Numbered from the stretch's first letter, positions 45,978 to 58,757 are shown. The stretch is 64,000 nt of DNA from Epiperipatus broadwayi (GCA_028023455.1 JAQFVV010007239.1:60533-124532); one strand, 5' to 3'. Program-made: numbers and translations. Notes: generated by a model from the sequence alone, not told the origin.

Positions 45978-47240
45978 TCAACTTTCCCATAATTCCATGA
46001 TCTTAATGTTTGCTGCTTGCCTATTAATTGAATATTGCTTGTATTTATATATTAACATTGCTTCCTTAATTTTTCTTTTATTATTATTTCTTTCAGTTTC
46101 CAATATTTTTACATTAATATAATTAAAATCAAAACCATATATACATGATTTATTATGATCATAAAAGACAGAAGCTGGTAAATTATCATTATATTTATAA
46201 TTTTGTTTTATATTTTGAACCCTTTTTAATAAAAGTGCTCCTTTGTTCTTTTTTCCAATGTGCACCTTGATTCACCTATATATTCATTGCCACACCTACA
46301 TGTCCATTTGTAAATGATACAATTTTTATTTGACAATAAAGACTTATCTTTTGAATTATTTATTAATTTATTTAATGTAGGTAGTGCATAAATTGCAATG
46401 TCACATATACCTTTAAAAATTTTCTTAATGAAACTTGCCTGTTGATTCGAAATATATGGTACTGATATCCAAAATTTTTTATCAGAAGAATTAACATTAT
46501 TATTAATATTATTTTTATATTTAGAATTAAAATTTTTAACAGTATAGTAAATATAATCATACTTATATCCAATGTTTAACAATTCATTATAATAAATTTC
46601 AATATTTTTGGTTTTATCCGATGAAGAAGGACTTTAAACCTGCCATTTTATGTGATATTGGTATTTTTGATTCATATGGAATATATCTTTTTGCTATTGG
46701 TTTAAGAGCCATATAGTAATCCAGTTTATCTTTGTTTCTAGTTATCTTGAGATCTAAAAATTGAATACTCTTTGAATTTTCATATCTTTTAATCCATTTT
46801 AAATTCTTTATATTATTTAATTCATTAAACAAATCATTAATAGTATTTGGCCATCCACAAATAAAAACATCATTTACATATTGATTGTATAAAGTAATAT
46901 CTTTCTGATATTTCTTTTTCAAAATATTTTCTTTATATGTAGATATAACAAAATTAAATATTTGGGCAACTATAGGTAAACCCATTGGCCAGCCATTACT
47001 CATTTTATAAAAGTCATGTTTAAAAATCGCATAAATATTTTTATCAATAAAGTTTAATATTTCAACAATAAATTTTATTATTTTAACATTAACATTTTTT
47101 AACTTTAATGCATTATTAATTATTTCAATAGAAGCCATTCTATCAATTGATCCATACATTTCACTGACATCAAAGGTACAAATTACATCATAAATATCAA
47201 TAACAACATTATTAATTTTACCAATGAAATCAAATGATAA
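45978..47240 (-). pseudogene. PLE-3 reverse transcriptase and GIY-YIG nuclease, minus strand
   Basis: The frame is open upstream of 47159, reading FDFIGKINNVVIDIYDVICT then FDVSEMYGSID, the Penelope palm A-like segment. It is followed by NGWPMGLPIVAQIFNFVIS (the Q/GxPMGSPLS-type box, near 46960-47000) and YNQYVNDVFICG (46850-46900), the catalytic YVDD with its first Asp changed to Asn. SIQFLDLKITR (46735-46775) is the thumb segment. A frame break at 46600-46614 precedes the connector and nuclease (46582-46226), with the YKWTCRCGNEYIGESRCTLE motif and KRTKEH. The C-terminal piece (46265-45978) shows ETERNNNKRKIKEAMLIYKY. The changed catalytic residue and breaks make it inactive. Its GIY half is replaced by IIY. 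Confidence 0.88.
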
Positions 47241-47589
47241 CGTATTGTATACATACCAAAACCAAGAATTTCCTGAAACATTTTCTCAATTAATTTACAT
47301 TTCATAATAAAACGCACTCCCAAAATCAATCATTAAACATAATAGTTCTTATTCTTTATACAATTTTATATTTGAAAATATTTTAGGACATATTGCCACT
47401 GAAGAATGAATCCTATAATAAGTATAATTATCAATTACATTACTTTTGGGCTTTTTTAAAAATGTTATTAATAAATTGAACATGTAAACTTTCAATATTT
47501 ATCTTATTAACCTTTATAAAATTAAAAATATTCATTTAAGTTTATTTTTTATATGTAATTTTGTTATATCTACATATGAAGAAAATATT

Positions 47590-48430
47590 TTGAAAAAGGA
47601 ATATTATCAGAAAGATATTACTTTATACAATCAATATGTTGATGTTGTTTTTGTTTGTGGAAAGCCATATGCTATTAATAATTTGTTAAATGAATTAAAT
47701 AATATAAATGGCTTAAAATGGATTAAAATTGATAAAAATTCAATGAGTGTTCAATTTTTAGATCTCAAGATAACTAGAAACAAAGATAAACAAGATTAGT
47801 ATATGATGCTTAAACCAATAGCAAAAAGAGGACATATTCCATGTGAATCAAAAGTACCACTGCCACATAAAATGGCAAGTTTAAAGTCCTTCTTATTTAG
47901 AAATGATAGCCTTTGTAAATATGCATTGAATAATGCAAAAATATTGAAATTTATTATAATAAATTGTTAAATGCTGGATATAATTATGATTATGTTTATT
48001 ATACTGTTAAAAATTTTAATTCTAAATATAAAAATAATATTAATAATAATGTTAGTTCTTCTGATAGAAAATTTTGGATATCAATACCATTTATTTCAAA
48101 TCAACAGGCAAGTTTCATTAAGAAAATATATAAAGGTGCATGTGATATTGCATTTTATGCACCACCTATATTAAATAAATCAATAAATAATTGAAAAGAT
48201 AAAACTTTATTGACAAATAAAAATTGTATCATTTACAAATGAATGTGTAGGTGTGGCAGTGGATATATAGGAGAATCGAGATGCACATTGGATAAAAGAA
48301 CAAAAGAGAACTTGTTATTATTAAAAAGGGTTCAAAATACAAAACAAAATTATAAAATAATGATAGTTTATCAGTTTCTGTCTTTTATGACTATAATAAA
48401 TCATGTATATATGTTTTTTTGTTTTTAATT
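47590..48430 (+). pseudogene. PLE-3 reverse transcriptase end and GIY-YIG nuclease, plus strand arm
   Basis: This copy starts just before the catalytic box, YNQYVDVVFVCG, in which the second Asp (not the first, as in the minus copy) is lost. It continues with SVQFLDLKITRNKD, a stop near 47797, the connector (47964-48194) and the nuclease with RCGSGYIGESRCTLDKRTKE (48245-48310). The two arms carry different lesions, so they separated before at least some of the decay. Confidence 0.85.
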
Positions 48431-48679
48431 ATAGTAATATAAAAATATTGGAAACTGAAAGAAATAATAATAAAAGAAAAATTAAGGAAGCAATGTTAGT
48501 ATATAAATACAAGCAAGATTTAATTAATAGGCAGGCAGCAAATGTTAATATCATGGAATTATGGGAAAGTTGACATCATGGAATTATGGGGACGCTGACA
48601 TTTTAAAATTATTAGTTGACAAAAACTGCAAGGATAGTTGAAAGTGCTTCTAAGTGATGGTTATAGATATATTTTTATA

Positions 48680-48859
48680 AATTTTTAAGTACTGTATTTT
48701 CTAATATTTATTTATAAATTTACATATATTATTTTGAAAAAATACAGACATCAATTTGTAATATTATTAATATATATATAAACTTTTAAGTACTGTAATT
48801 TCTAATATTTATTTATAAATTTACATATATTATTTTGAAAAAATACAGACATCAATTTG

Positions 48860-48868
<9 letters not shown>
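48680..48868. repeat. 102-bp tandem duplication at the PLE-3 end
   Basis: Two copies (starting at about 48680 and 48781) of a segment running from TTTTAAGTACTGTA to CATCAATTTGTAATATTA. The second runs into a (TA)n tract at 48866-48912. Confidence 0.92.
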
Positions 48869-48912
<44 letters not shown>

Positions 48913-48916
<4 letters not shown>

Positions 48917-49692
48917 GAAAGCTGTCCACACCTAAACCCAAAAATCTCAATAATTTTATTGTCTTGGCAACTAATGTTGAAATGATTAATCTTTTGCACG
49001 CTGCTAATAATAACACTATCCATTTATATATCATACTTCTTCTAATGTAATTCTGATAGTTTAAACTTTTCTCAAAGAAATGTAATTCAGTATAATTAAT
49101 ATATACAGCATATATATAAAAAAAAAAACTTGTTTCATACTTTGAAATATAATATTTTCACTTAAATACACAGAAAATGTTCTATTTTAATATAAACTGA
49201 GCACTGATTTATATGTGTGTGGGAGATTCTGAGAATGCCTATTATTTAACTGAAAGCATGCTCAGTATACTATGTTTATACATTTAGCAACCCTCACATA
49301 TATTTTCATAACATATGTCACATATCCACTGTACCGGTTGAAAATGTATGTCCATCCAACAAGATTTAGAATCTAAGCAAAAGTACCATGAATCTAATCA
49401 TGCCCAAGATACACATGTCAGGAGAAATCATGAAACCAACCTATTTGCCTATTTCCCAAATCTATAACCTTATGAACAACACCTATGGTGATACCACATA
49501 AATTCATTATATCCCATCCTGGTGCTACAACATTTTACATGAGAACTCAACTGGGGATGATGATGATGAGAGATTGAGTGAACTCGAGATATAAGGAAAT
49601 AAAAAAACATAAGGTAAATATATTAAGGAGATTCGAACAACTGGATTAAAGTTTCAAATATAAATATTTATTTGGACAAAATTGAAGATGAG

Positions 49693-49728
<36 letters not shown>

Positions 49729-51990
49729 CTATAAATATTTATTTTGACAAAATATATATATGATAATTATATATATATATAATCAACTTCATGCCTTTAA
49801 AACTTTATTTTCATTATAAACATTTAACAAACTTGATACAATTATTTTTATTTTAACAAATATTAATTTACTGCAGCAGTTGCAATACTAAACATATATT
49901 TAAAAATAGGCTTTTATTCAATGTTACAAAAATGGATTTATCTGAGTGGCTTGGTGGACGATTTTTACATTAAAAAAGAATATATTTATAAAGATGCAAT
50001 AGAGTTTCACTGATTATATGATTTTAGTATGATCCCCTTACCATTTGATACATAAGTTTATTTAATTTAGAGACTTTATTTATAACACTTAAAATAAGAA
50101 TACATTTTGATCAGTAAGTAGATTAAAAACATTATTTATTTTACATTTTTGGGATTTAACAATAGAATATAGCGAAACTCTATAATTACAGGAACAGCTT
50201 ATTTCAATAAAGGGGAGGGCAGATTCATGAGAAGTTGGATTTAAACTCCAATGGAAAATATTACAAAGAGAAAAACATTTTATTATCACATATTATTATG
50301 GTTTATTTTGGTAAACAGGCTAGAAAACTAAGTATAAGAAATGATGGTGCTAGCATAATATCAGCAAGAGGAAATGGCACAATTGGCCAGGACAAAGTCA
50401 TTCTCTAATTTTTTTAAAGGTGGTACATGCCAGTTTCATACCAGAGCAGTACAGAAAGAAAACATAGGCAGGAAGTTTCTAGGGGCCAGACCACAGCACA
50501 GCCATACAGAGCTTTATCTACTCTAACCTGCATGTTCTAGAAGTAGATATAGACTTCTATCATGAATTAGGACATTAAAGATGGGAGGCATTGAATCCTG
50601 AAATTAGGTACAGGTGAATCAAAGCAGTATATAAATATATACTTGGAGAAGAAGAATGATGAATGAAGATGATCATGACTCCCTGGAGTAAGGTACAGGC
50701 AAATCAGATCAAAGCCCTATAGGGCTTATTAATAATTTGACATATGCCACCAATGCTATCATAATAATATAAAGTCACTGAATTTAAATATTAAAGTAAA
50801 GCCTTAAATGGTTTAAAAAATATGTAATGATATGCTAAAATAATAACCCATGTAAGCTAAAGTCATTTATTTTTAGTTAAACTATAATTAATGAAGCGTG
50901 CATTGCTCCCCCTTCTTGAATCAATATTTTAACATATTAAACAAAAACTAAAATTCACACACTTAAATGTGCAAATTACCAAATAGATTTAAGTCACCAG
51001 ACTTTTGGCAATGATGATCAATAAGAAATTAATAAAATTAACAGGCACCAATATCCACCCAGATTGCAAAGTATTTATACAATTTGTATAAATTTATGAT
51101 AAAACATTTATTTAAAAGCATGTATTTATCTAAAGTACAAACCCAATCTTCTGAGATATTTAGAAATAAGAACAATAACCCATTAATCTCCCCCCTTTTT
51201 ATTCCACAGTGGGATATAGAAGTTTGTAAGAATAGGTTTGGTTGGCATTTACAAATAAAATTAAGTGAAAAATATAAAAATATCATTAAAATTAAATTAT
51301 AACCAAACTAAATTATAAAAATAATAAGAAGTGTGAGTTGGATGAAAAATTTGGTAGTAAACATTAGTTGGATAGCAGAGAATTGATACAAAAAGATTAA
51401 CATATTCGCCGATTAATGAGTTTTTAAAAAAAATTAAACATAAACTAAACATTAATCTTAAAAGAGTTATAAATTGGAATTGGTTAATGCAATTATACTG
51501 TCTTTGGGATGGTTACCTCAGGATTCTATGAAGTATTGATGAATCTTTTATGGCAGGTGGCTTTATTTGACAGCACGGTCACTCTTGAGCAGTAGGAGCT
51601 ACATCTTGGCATGAATCAGGCTGAAGACTGAGGGAAAGGCAGCTTAGGCCCCTCAAATTTAAACGGACATGGAGTCGGCTAACAATGATTGACCAAACCC
51701 TGACACAATATATTTCTAGCCCTATTTATGTCAATTTTTAGCCACTCAAAAAATATTTGTTTCACTTCCTGACTCTAATGGATTCTTAATTTACAAAAAT
51801 CTTTTCTCTATTGTTAGTAGAGATGCAGTCATGAGATAACTGTCCAAAATAAATTCAAACCAATTTCCAGATTGGAAATGGATTTTATAGCAATGTTAAT
51901 AGCTAACTAAAATCAATTAGCTTTGTTTTAAATTTTACTTTCCTTAACTTTAATTTACAAATTCCTTTTAAAATCATGAAACAAACTTCC
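48913..51990. other. Long AT-rich noncoding region
   Basis: No supported gene or RNA. It contains (TA)n tracts at about 49697-49728. A somewhat GC-richer patch at 50330-50740 and another at 51500-51700 have no long open frame and no recognised family. Overlapping frames at 51038-51302 on both strands look incidental. Confidence 0.45.
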
Positions 51991-52007
51991 CACCCCTTTA
52001 ATTGTTC

Positions 52008-52611
52008 AGGCAAAACTCATTACATATATTGCCACACACAGCAAGCTAGAGTAATCAATAAATGCCAGAAGGCTTGTGTGTATAAAATCCTCATCTAGTG
52101 CTCACTCATCCAATATCCCCAGACTAGTTTCTGGCTTATGGCCTTCATCAGTGAGGAGCCTTGGATCTGAGAGCACTGCACCTAGATCTTAGAATCTAAT
52201 GCAACCCTCCAACAGCCACCTTTTACCTCCATTTAACTACAAAACTGAGTCTTAAACTCAAAACACCTTAATATTTTCAATCCAAGCCCATTAGCTTATA
52301 TAGTCATATGGGTCTGAACCCAGTTCAGTACTCATACAGTTTGGTGTCTTTGGTTCTTTAATAACCATAGCCACCACTATCCTATTAGGCAGGATTGGTT
52401 TTAAGCCAACAAACATCACATGATCACTCCACTTATGCTTGTGTATAACTTGTTAAAACAGGCAAAACTCAATATATATATATATATATTGCCACACACA
52501 GCAAGCTAAAGTAATGAATGCATGCCAGAAGGCTTGTGCATAAAATCCACACCTAATGCCTACTCAGTTATACACAAGCATAAGAGGGGGTGGTCATGTG
52601 ATGTTTGTTGG
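52008..52611 (-). mobile_element. HHR-A element, 1.3 units, with TSD
   Basis: Flanked by 13-bp duplications CCTTTAATTGTTC (51995-52007) and CCTTTAATTATTC (52612-52624, one mismatch). GGCAAAACTC recurs at 52009 and 52461, a 452-bp period. A short inverted end piece follows at about 52566-52611. It contains one hammerhead (52108-52166). A TA tract inside the second unit (52470-52490) is a later expansion. Confidence 0.92.
52108..52166 (-). ncRNA. Type I hammerhead ribozyme (HHR-A)
   Basis: Minus strand: AUCCAA/UUGGAU and UCCUCA/UGGGGA stem I, core CUGAUGA, stem II GGC-CAUAA-GCC, GAAA, minimal stem III, triplet GUC. All core positions intact. Confidence 0.9.
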
Positions 52612-52802
52612 CCTTTAATTATTCCTGGACAGTTAACGACTGCACCTTCCATCTTGAATTTTTATGTAGTTTTATGACAAAAAAATAATTACAAAGTATT
52701 AAAATAAAAGTAAAAAAAAAGACAATTTTAAAAGACAGAAGATTATTTAGTATTTTTAATTATATATATGTTCCTGTAATATATGTATATATCTGAGTCA
52801 CA

Positions 52803-52882
52803 TCTATAAAAGTTAATATTTAAAATAATTAAAGAAAATTTATCTATAAAAGTTAATATTTAAAATAATTAAAGAAAATTTA
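52803..52882. repeat. 40-bp tandem duplication
   Basis: Two perfect copies of a unit beginning TCTATAAAAGTTAATATTTA. Confidence 0.92.
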
Positions 52883-52984
52883 TATTTCAGATTTATATTT
52901 ATAAATCTCATAGATGCTTGTCAGACATAAATGTATAGTTTATATACACGTTATAAAAAAGGAGCAGGATGAAATGTGGGCTGT

Positions 52985-53165
52985 GGTAGAATAGTGAAAC
53001 TCGATCTTGAACTAAGGTAGACTGTTTCACCACATACACGTGAAAAAGATAAATGATTTACAGTATATGTATTTTGTGCTAAACCAGCACTCATCAGTTA
53101 ATCCAGATCTTAATATGTCCATTTAAAGAGGGGTGGAAAGCTTCGATATTCTCCATCCTCCATCT
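52985..53165 (-). mobile_element. HHR-B fragment
   Basis: Minus strand: CUGAUGAGUGCUGGUUUAGC is intact, but GAAA reads AAAA and stem I is partly lost (GGAUUAA). Ribozyme at about 53050-53110, predicted inactive. Confidence 0.75.
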
Positions 53166-53379
53166 TAACTCATAGACATGTATATGTATATTGTATGTAT
53201 TATTTGTGTCTGATTTAAAATTCAATATAAGTAGTGACATTTATAAGAGCAGAAGATCACGTTTGCAAGGAATGTATAAACTAATCTGTAAAACACAAAC
53301 ATACTTAATATATACCTCACTCTAGTTTTTAGTCTGTTTCTTTACTATGTTTTCTTCGTATTCTATCCGAAAGACATTT

Positions 53380-53520
53380 CCTGAATCCATTGATTACAAA
53401 GGTTTGCACTTGATGGTACTACTGTATGGAGAATATTGGTGCTCTTATTAACACAGCATGTGTCAGCATGTGAAATAGTGATGATGTGATATTATGATGA
53501 TAAATAATGCTAGAATGAAG
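53380..53520 (+). mobile_element. HHR-A fragment (terminal part)
   Basis: TCCATTGATTACAAAGG, GGTACTACTGTATGGAGA and a degraded CATGTGAAATAGTGATGATG end match the plus-strand end of family A. No ribozyme. Confidence 0.65.
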
Positions 53521-53814
53521 GTAAGTGTTTTTATTTATATAATAAGTTATAAAAATTAAATCATATTATTTTAATATTATTAAAAATTTAGAACAATGTA
53601 AATACACTTTTATAATTTTCTATTTCTTATATATGTAGTTATCTATAGGTATATCTTTTTTGTCTGAATGAGATTTTCTTACAATTGTGTATATAGACAA
53701 TATTTTCATCATCCAATAATATTTCTGTATTGTAATTTTCATTACACCAATCTCATTCAAAGTAGGGACTGGTTTATATCCACTTTTAATACATTGTGTA
53801 AGGATGTAATCATA

Positions 53815-53945
53815 AGCATATGACTGGAAACAAGTGAAAAAGATCTATGATCTTCAACACACACATTTTGTGCTAAATCATCACTCATCAGTTAGACCAG
53901 ACCACAATCTCTTGCACATATCTTCATCATTGTTCAGTACATATA
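53815..53945 (-). mobile_element. HHR-B fragment, divergent
   Basis: Minus strand keeps CUGAUGAGUGAUGAUUUAGC and an AAAAUG in place of GAAAUA. Decayed ribozyme. Confidence 0.65.
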
Positions 53946-53949
53946 TAGA

Positions 53950-54940
53950 TAGAAAAATACTACTGTTTAAGTGATATGTCAAATGTGCTGATCTCACAAC
54001 TTTGACACAAATCTCTTAATGAATGCATATTAATAATTTTTATTGTTCATTCATTAGACTAGAGAATATTCGATACTGAATATTATTTCTATAGTGTAAT
54101 TTTTACTAATGAGAATGGTATAGTGACAATTGCACTGCAGAAATACTTTAGTTTCTTTTCGTTGTTATGGTTTTATCTTAAATGTAAATACATTTTGTTA
54201 AAGTTTAATAGTAATAATAATAACAACAACAACGATAATAACCTTTTCAATATTTAGCATTTACATTGTGATTAATCATTTTTTCATTACTACAAAAATG
54301 CAAATTATCCAAATAAAACAAATTAATTTACATTTAATATGTGTCTATGTTTATAATTAAAAGTAATTTTATATAATTAATATACTTAACAATAAAATGA
54401 TGATTTTAGTGTATTATTAGTACATAATTGAATTGCCCTTTCTATCATATTTCATAACTATTACGATAAGAAAATGGCTGTTTATAATGAAATTCATCAT
54501 ATATAGAAACTGAGTTTAAACTATAGCAGCCACTAAAATGTATATTAAGTCAGTGAAAATATTTAATGAAAATTAAACTCCACAAATATATAAACAGTAG
54601 TAGATACATACTTAGAGATGCATAATTATCTATATATAAAAAATATTAGGTCATATAATAGAATATTTGTTAAAAATTGAAGTGTATGAATCTATTCTCT
54701 GCATATAAAGTGATGTGTAATAAAAGTAGTCCCAAATGACATAGTTAACTAAAAATCCCAGGTGTGCATTATTACAAAGCAACTAAAATGACCACTCATA
54801 AAAAATAACAATTGATGTTAAAAAATAATATCCATAGTAAAAATTACAGTACTCTGAAAAAATATTAGTGATTATTTATATAACAATTAATTGCTTTGGT
54901 GCAAATAAATATATGTTAAAGAAAAAAAGTTGCATTTTAT
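53950..54940. other. AT-rich noncoding, nothing recognised
   Basis: Includes a short (AAT/AAC)n patch at about 54208-54240. Confidence 0.4.
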
Positions 54941-54976
54941 GATATATATATATATATGTGTGTGTGGGTGTGTGTG

Positions 54977-55550
54977 TGAAAAGAAAGTTACTGTTAATAC
55001 TAACTGATGTAATTATAGAAAATATACAAACCATTATATGTGATGTGATGTGATGTGATGTATTATGGCTTCTCCTTAAACGAAGTCAAGTATATCTCAG
55101 CAATTAAGCCCAGATAAACCTGTTAGCCACTTTCTTTTACATTCCCCACTCTAAATTTACCCATAATCTGCTCTATCCCATTTCCACAACATAATTTTGT
55201 CAACTCTATAACTTTTATATCTAAATCCCCCTTATCTTTTCCCAAACCTAGCATAAAAACCAATAATTCACTTTCTGTATAATCACTCTTTTCATATTTA
55301 TTTTTCCACAACTTCATTATATGTACAATTACAAATATCCAGTAACGCCCTCTGTTTAAAGATCTATATCTCAATAATAGCAAACCTTAAAATGATACTC
55401 TGTGTTTGAGTAGGTCTGTATTTCAATATTTAACATCGTTTAGCATACAACCTTAAAGTGGTATCATTTTAAGGTTTGCTATTATTGAGATATAGATCTT
55501 TAAACAGAGGGCGTTACTGGATATTTGTAATTGTATAATGGTTTGTATAT
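54977..55550. repeat. Repeat F, foldback copy with coding-like segment
   Basis: Left end AAAAGAAAGTTACTGTTAAT. Then (TGATG)n at 55029-55055, a body shared with 43856-44168, and a foldback: 55325-55399 pairs with 55461-55535 around a 61-bp loop. The minus strand at 55123-55383 is open for 86 codons, with IMKLWKNKYEKSDYTESELL and FMLGLGKDKGDLDIKVIEL. The other copy shows the same peptide with indels, so it may descend from a real protein, family unknown. It contains no recognised motif. Confidence 0.6.
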
Positions 55551-55559
55551 ATATATATA

Positions 55560-56855
55560 TATTGTGGCAAAAATAGAACTTGATTTTGTCTTTATAGGCA
55601 AACAATACTTTATTATAAAGATTTTTGGCACCCTTTTTATAACATTCCAATGTGTAAGATTTCAGAATTATACGTGGGTAAATAAAACTTTTAAGCAGAA
55701 CACAGCATTTGTTATAAAAAACTGTTAGTAATCATTTAACAATAAATTTCTCTAACCCAATTATTGGAAGAAAAAATGTAGTTTGTGTGCATTAAATATA
55801 TGTTTAAAAAAAAGTATAAAATCATAATCAGTATTTTATTTTTTTTATTTTTTTTGTCTTTGGAAAAAAATAATGAAATTTAATCAATACCGAAAGTGTA
55901 TGGGATGGAGCTCTTAGTACCTGCATATTGGAATTAATAATAAACATATTTAATAATTAATTTATTAAATTATAGATAGGTAGCTGTCTATCTAAATAAG
56001 AAAGTAAAAAGACAATCATTAAGTAATTGACTGCAGGGCAAAAATCTTCTTAATGGGCTTCATAAAAAACAGCCAAGTAAAAGGTGATACTCATATAATT
56101 TAATATTTGCTTGGATGTGACCGTTTGTGTTGATCTATTTCTCTGTTTTATTCACTTGCTAAAAATTATTAGGCATCTATTTACCAGTATTAAGTTCTTT
56201 TCTATTTTGGTGCTAAAACATCTATCTGATAAAAAGAAGTTTTACTGAACGTGAATTATAAATAAAATCATGGATTATAACAAGTTGATCCACTACCACT
56301 AAACCATGAAAAATTAGTAATATATTTATGGTTGTGTATATTTATGGTTGTGTATACACAATTGTTTTCTCGCAGAAGCTGATTAATCTGCCTGCACTGC
56401 AATCTAAAACAGAGTCATAATGGAAATCTTTCATGCTTGTTTAGTATTAATTAATAAACTTTATTATTGATAAATTACTTGCATATTTCAATTTAAACAT
56501 TCAATATTAACTTTACAAATGAAAGATAATTTTAAACATCATACATAAGCTTTGTAAGTAAACAAAAAGAAATAATTTACTGAAATAGTAACTAGAACAA
56601 AAAATTTCATTTTACACCCTGTGGCAAAACAAATTTTCTCAATGCCTCCCACTTAATAAACAATCAGATTCAAATTAACATTTGCATGTTTGATTAAAGA
56701 ATACATTCAAATTGTTAAAATAATCTTTAAAATTTTTAAATTTAATTCCTAATTTCAAAAATAAGAAAATAGTATTTGCTATCTTAGAAAAGGTTTATTC
56801 TTTTCCTGTAAAAATTAAAATCTTTATCTTTCTTATTGCATTGCCAAATCTATAT
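55560..56855. other. AT-rich noncoding, nothing recognised
   Basis: A 20-bp tandem duplication around TATTTATGGTTGTG is at about 56320-56357. No gene. Confidence 0.4.
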
Positions 56856-57024
56856 AATATTAGTATCATTTGTGTTCTTTATTACTTTTTACAATCCACT
56901 ATTGACAGTTTGAGAATATAAGTAAAAGTTCTGAACAAGATTGCTGGGACAATCGAAATTGTCAATAGTCGATTGTAAAAAATATTGTAAATAATAATAA
57001 AGAATATAAATGACATTAATATTA
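56856..57024. mobile_element. MITE-like hairpin
   Basis: AATATTAGTATCATTTGTGT...TTTTTACAATCCACTATTGA on the left pairs with TCAATAGTCGATTGTAAAAA...AATGACATTAATATT on the right, with a central loop of about 50 bp. Confidence 0.78.
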
Positions 57025-57870
57025 AACATTGAAAATTTAATACAGTCTTAAGTTAAACATTAAAAATTCATCAAAAACAAATAATTTAATTTTACAAAAA
57101 TACAATAAAAACATAAATTATATTACAAAGGGATACTTTTCAATTTCCAGACTTTAAGTAAAAATTATGAGTAGGCATGCAACCCCAATGACTATATTTC
57201 ATCCAATTGCAAGCTTCTTCTTTACATAGAAACCTAACTTTCCATTCTTCACCTTAGAAACTGCATCTTCTCAACATTATCTCTGAATGCTACCAATAGC
57301 TAATAATAATTTATTGAAATACATATCAATAATTTAACATTTTATTTTAGGTTTTCACCATTAGATATATGAAAAATCATAACAAAATGCCATAGAATAG
57401 GTACAAGTGAATAACGCTAAGTCTGATTGCAATACTATTTAATGGTTTACCACAATGACATATATAACAAACAGAAAAAAAACTAGTCTCTCATATTAAT
57501 GCACAGATAAAAATGACAAACAATGTATAGTTATAGTGTTCATCCCAGAAGTTGAAAATCATTAAATGATTCTGAAGATATAACATGTGTCGCACAGTAT
57601 ATTGGTTATGTTTAATATTCAATTTTGAAATGCATGATTTTATTCAAGAGAGAATGCAAAAGACATAAAAACTAAAAAAATACATAATTTCATAATTTTC
57701 AAGCTAAGTAACATTTAAAAGTTATTATTGTATGCATTTATTAAAGTTAAAAATGCATGATTCCAATCAATGGGGAAAAAAGTAATATAAATAAATCCTC
57801 AAAGAGAATGTCTGTTATAAGTTATAAATAGTATAGAGGAACCAAATTTTATTGAGCTACTTATTGAGCA
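57025..57870. other. AT-rich noncoding, nothing recognised
   Basis: No supported feature. Confidence 0.35.
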
Positions 57871-57872
57871 TT

Positions 57873-57875
57873 TAT

Positions 57876-57923
<48 letters not shown>
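57873..57923. repeat. (TA)n microsatellite, LTR insertion site
   Basis: TA tract that ends exactly where giant LTR copy 2 begins. Another short TA tract follows the LTR at 62528-62540. Confidence 0.95.
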
Positions 57924-57924
<1 letters not shown>

Positions 57925-58718
57925 GCCCTTATCTATAGGTCATAATAAGGTAGAAAGGTCAATTACTAAAAAATTTTAAATTTTAAGTTATATTTGTATG
58001 ATATATAAATAATAGTAGGATAATTAGATTTTATAGTACAATTTAAAGCTGAAAATACCTGGTATATAAAAATGTAAAGGATTATTTTAAAGGAAAACAG
58101 TTAAATAAAGCTTAATTATATCCTTGCTTATGGTTGTAAAAGCTGGCCATATAAAATAATACAGCTATAAATAGTTAAAAGTATATTAATAATTTGAGTA
58201 TAATATTTTAAAACTAATAAATTAAATAAATACTATATGTAGTGTTATAATTATGTTTAATATTCAAATTTAATCTAATATATTTTAAGAAAAACTTTAG
58301 GATGGTGAGAATTATATTTAGTTCTACATTTTAAAATTATTTTCCAAATTTTTTATAAAATATATCAGTTTTGGTAATTTAGACCGAGACGTAAATAAAA
58401 AATCATTTGATAAAGTTAGTAAACACGTGACTGTATATTATATACCTTCACACACACGCTTGTTAAAATAATAATAAAGTTTGTGAATTTGAAACTAAAT
58501 ATAATTGCTATCGATCCTTAAAGTAAAAGTTGAGGTATTAAATATTATTTTAATAATTGTTTTAAAAGTTTAAATGATTTTGATAAAATTATAATTGAAT
58601 TTAAAAATACTAGTCTAAATAATATTTAAGACATGACGTCATCAATTCTTTATTTTAAAAGTCTAGTCTGTTATAAAACTAAAATGTGTAAATTTGTTCG
58701 CGCTAAAATAAAGTCATT

Positions 58719-58757
58719 AACCAATCAACGGAGGTAATTTAGCAGACAAAATATAAG
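58719..58757 (+). promoter_or_regulatory. LTR promoter (copy 2): CCAAT and TATA
   Basis: ACCAATCAACGGAGG followed by AATATAAGAA about 20 bp on, matching 26059-26098. Confidence 0.55.

Larger units (their letters stand above)
45815..48699 (-). mobile_element. Penelope-like element PLE-3, foldback arrangement
   Basis: Inverted arms 45815-46955 and 47557-48699, with unique loop 46956-47556. The minus strand holds the longer copy (reverse transcriptase plus nuclease) and the plus strand a 5'-truncated copy. Ends carry AGTACTT...TAAAAATATATCTATAAC and the shared CACTTAGAAGCACTTTCAA block. The geometry is the same as in PLE-2. Confidence 0.88.

Noticed and set aside
50330-50740. Possible host exon in a GC-balanced patch
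   Set aside because: No open frame of useful length, no convincing splice sites and no recognisable protein.
51038-51302. Overlapping 82- and 72-codon frames on opposite strands
   Set aside because: Mutually overlapping, no recognised domain, no sign of splice sites or conservation.
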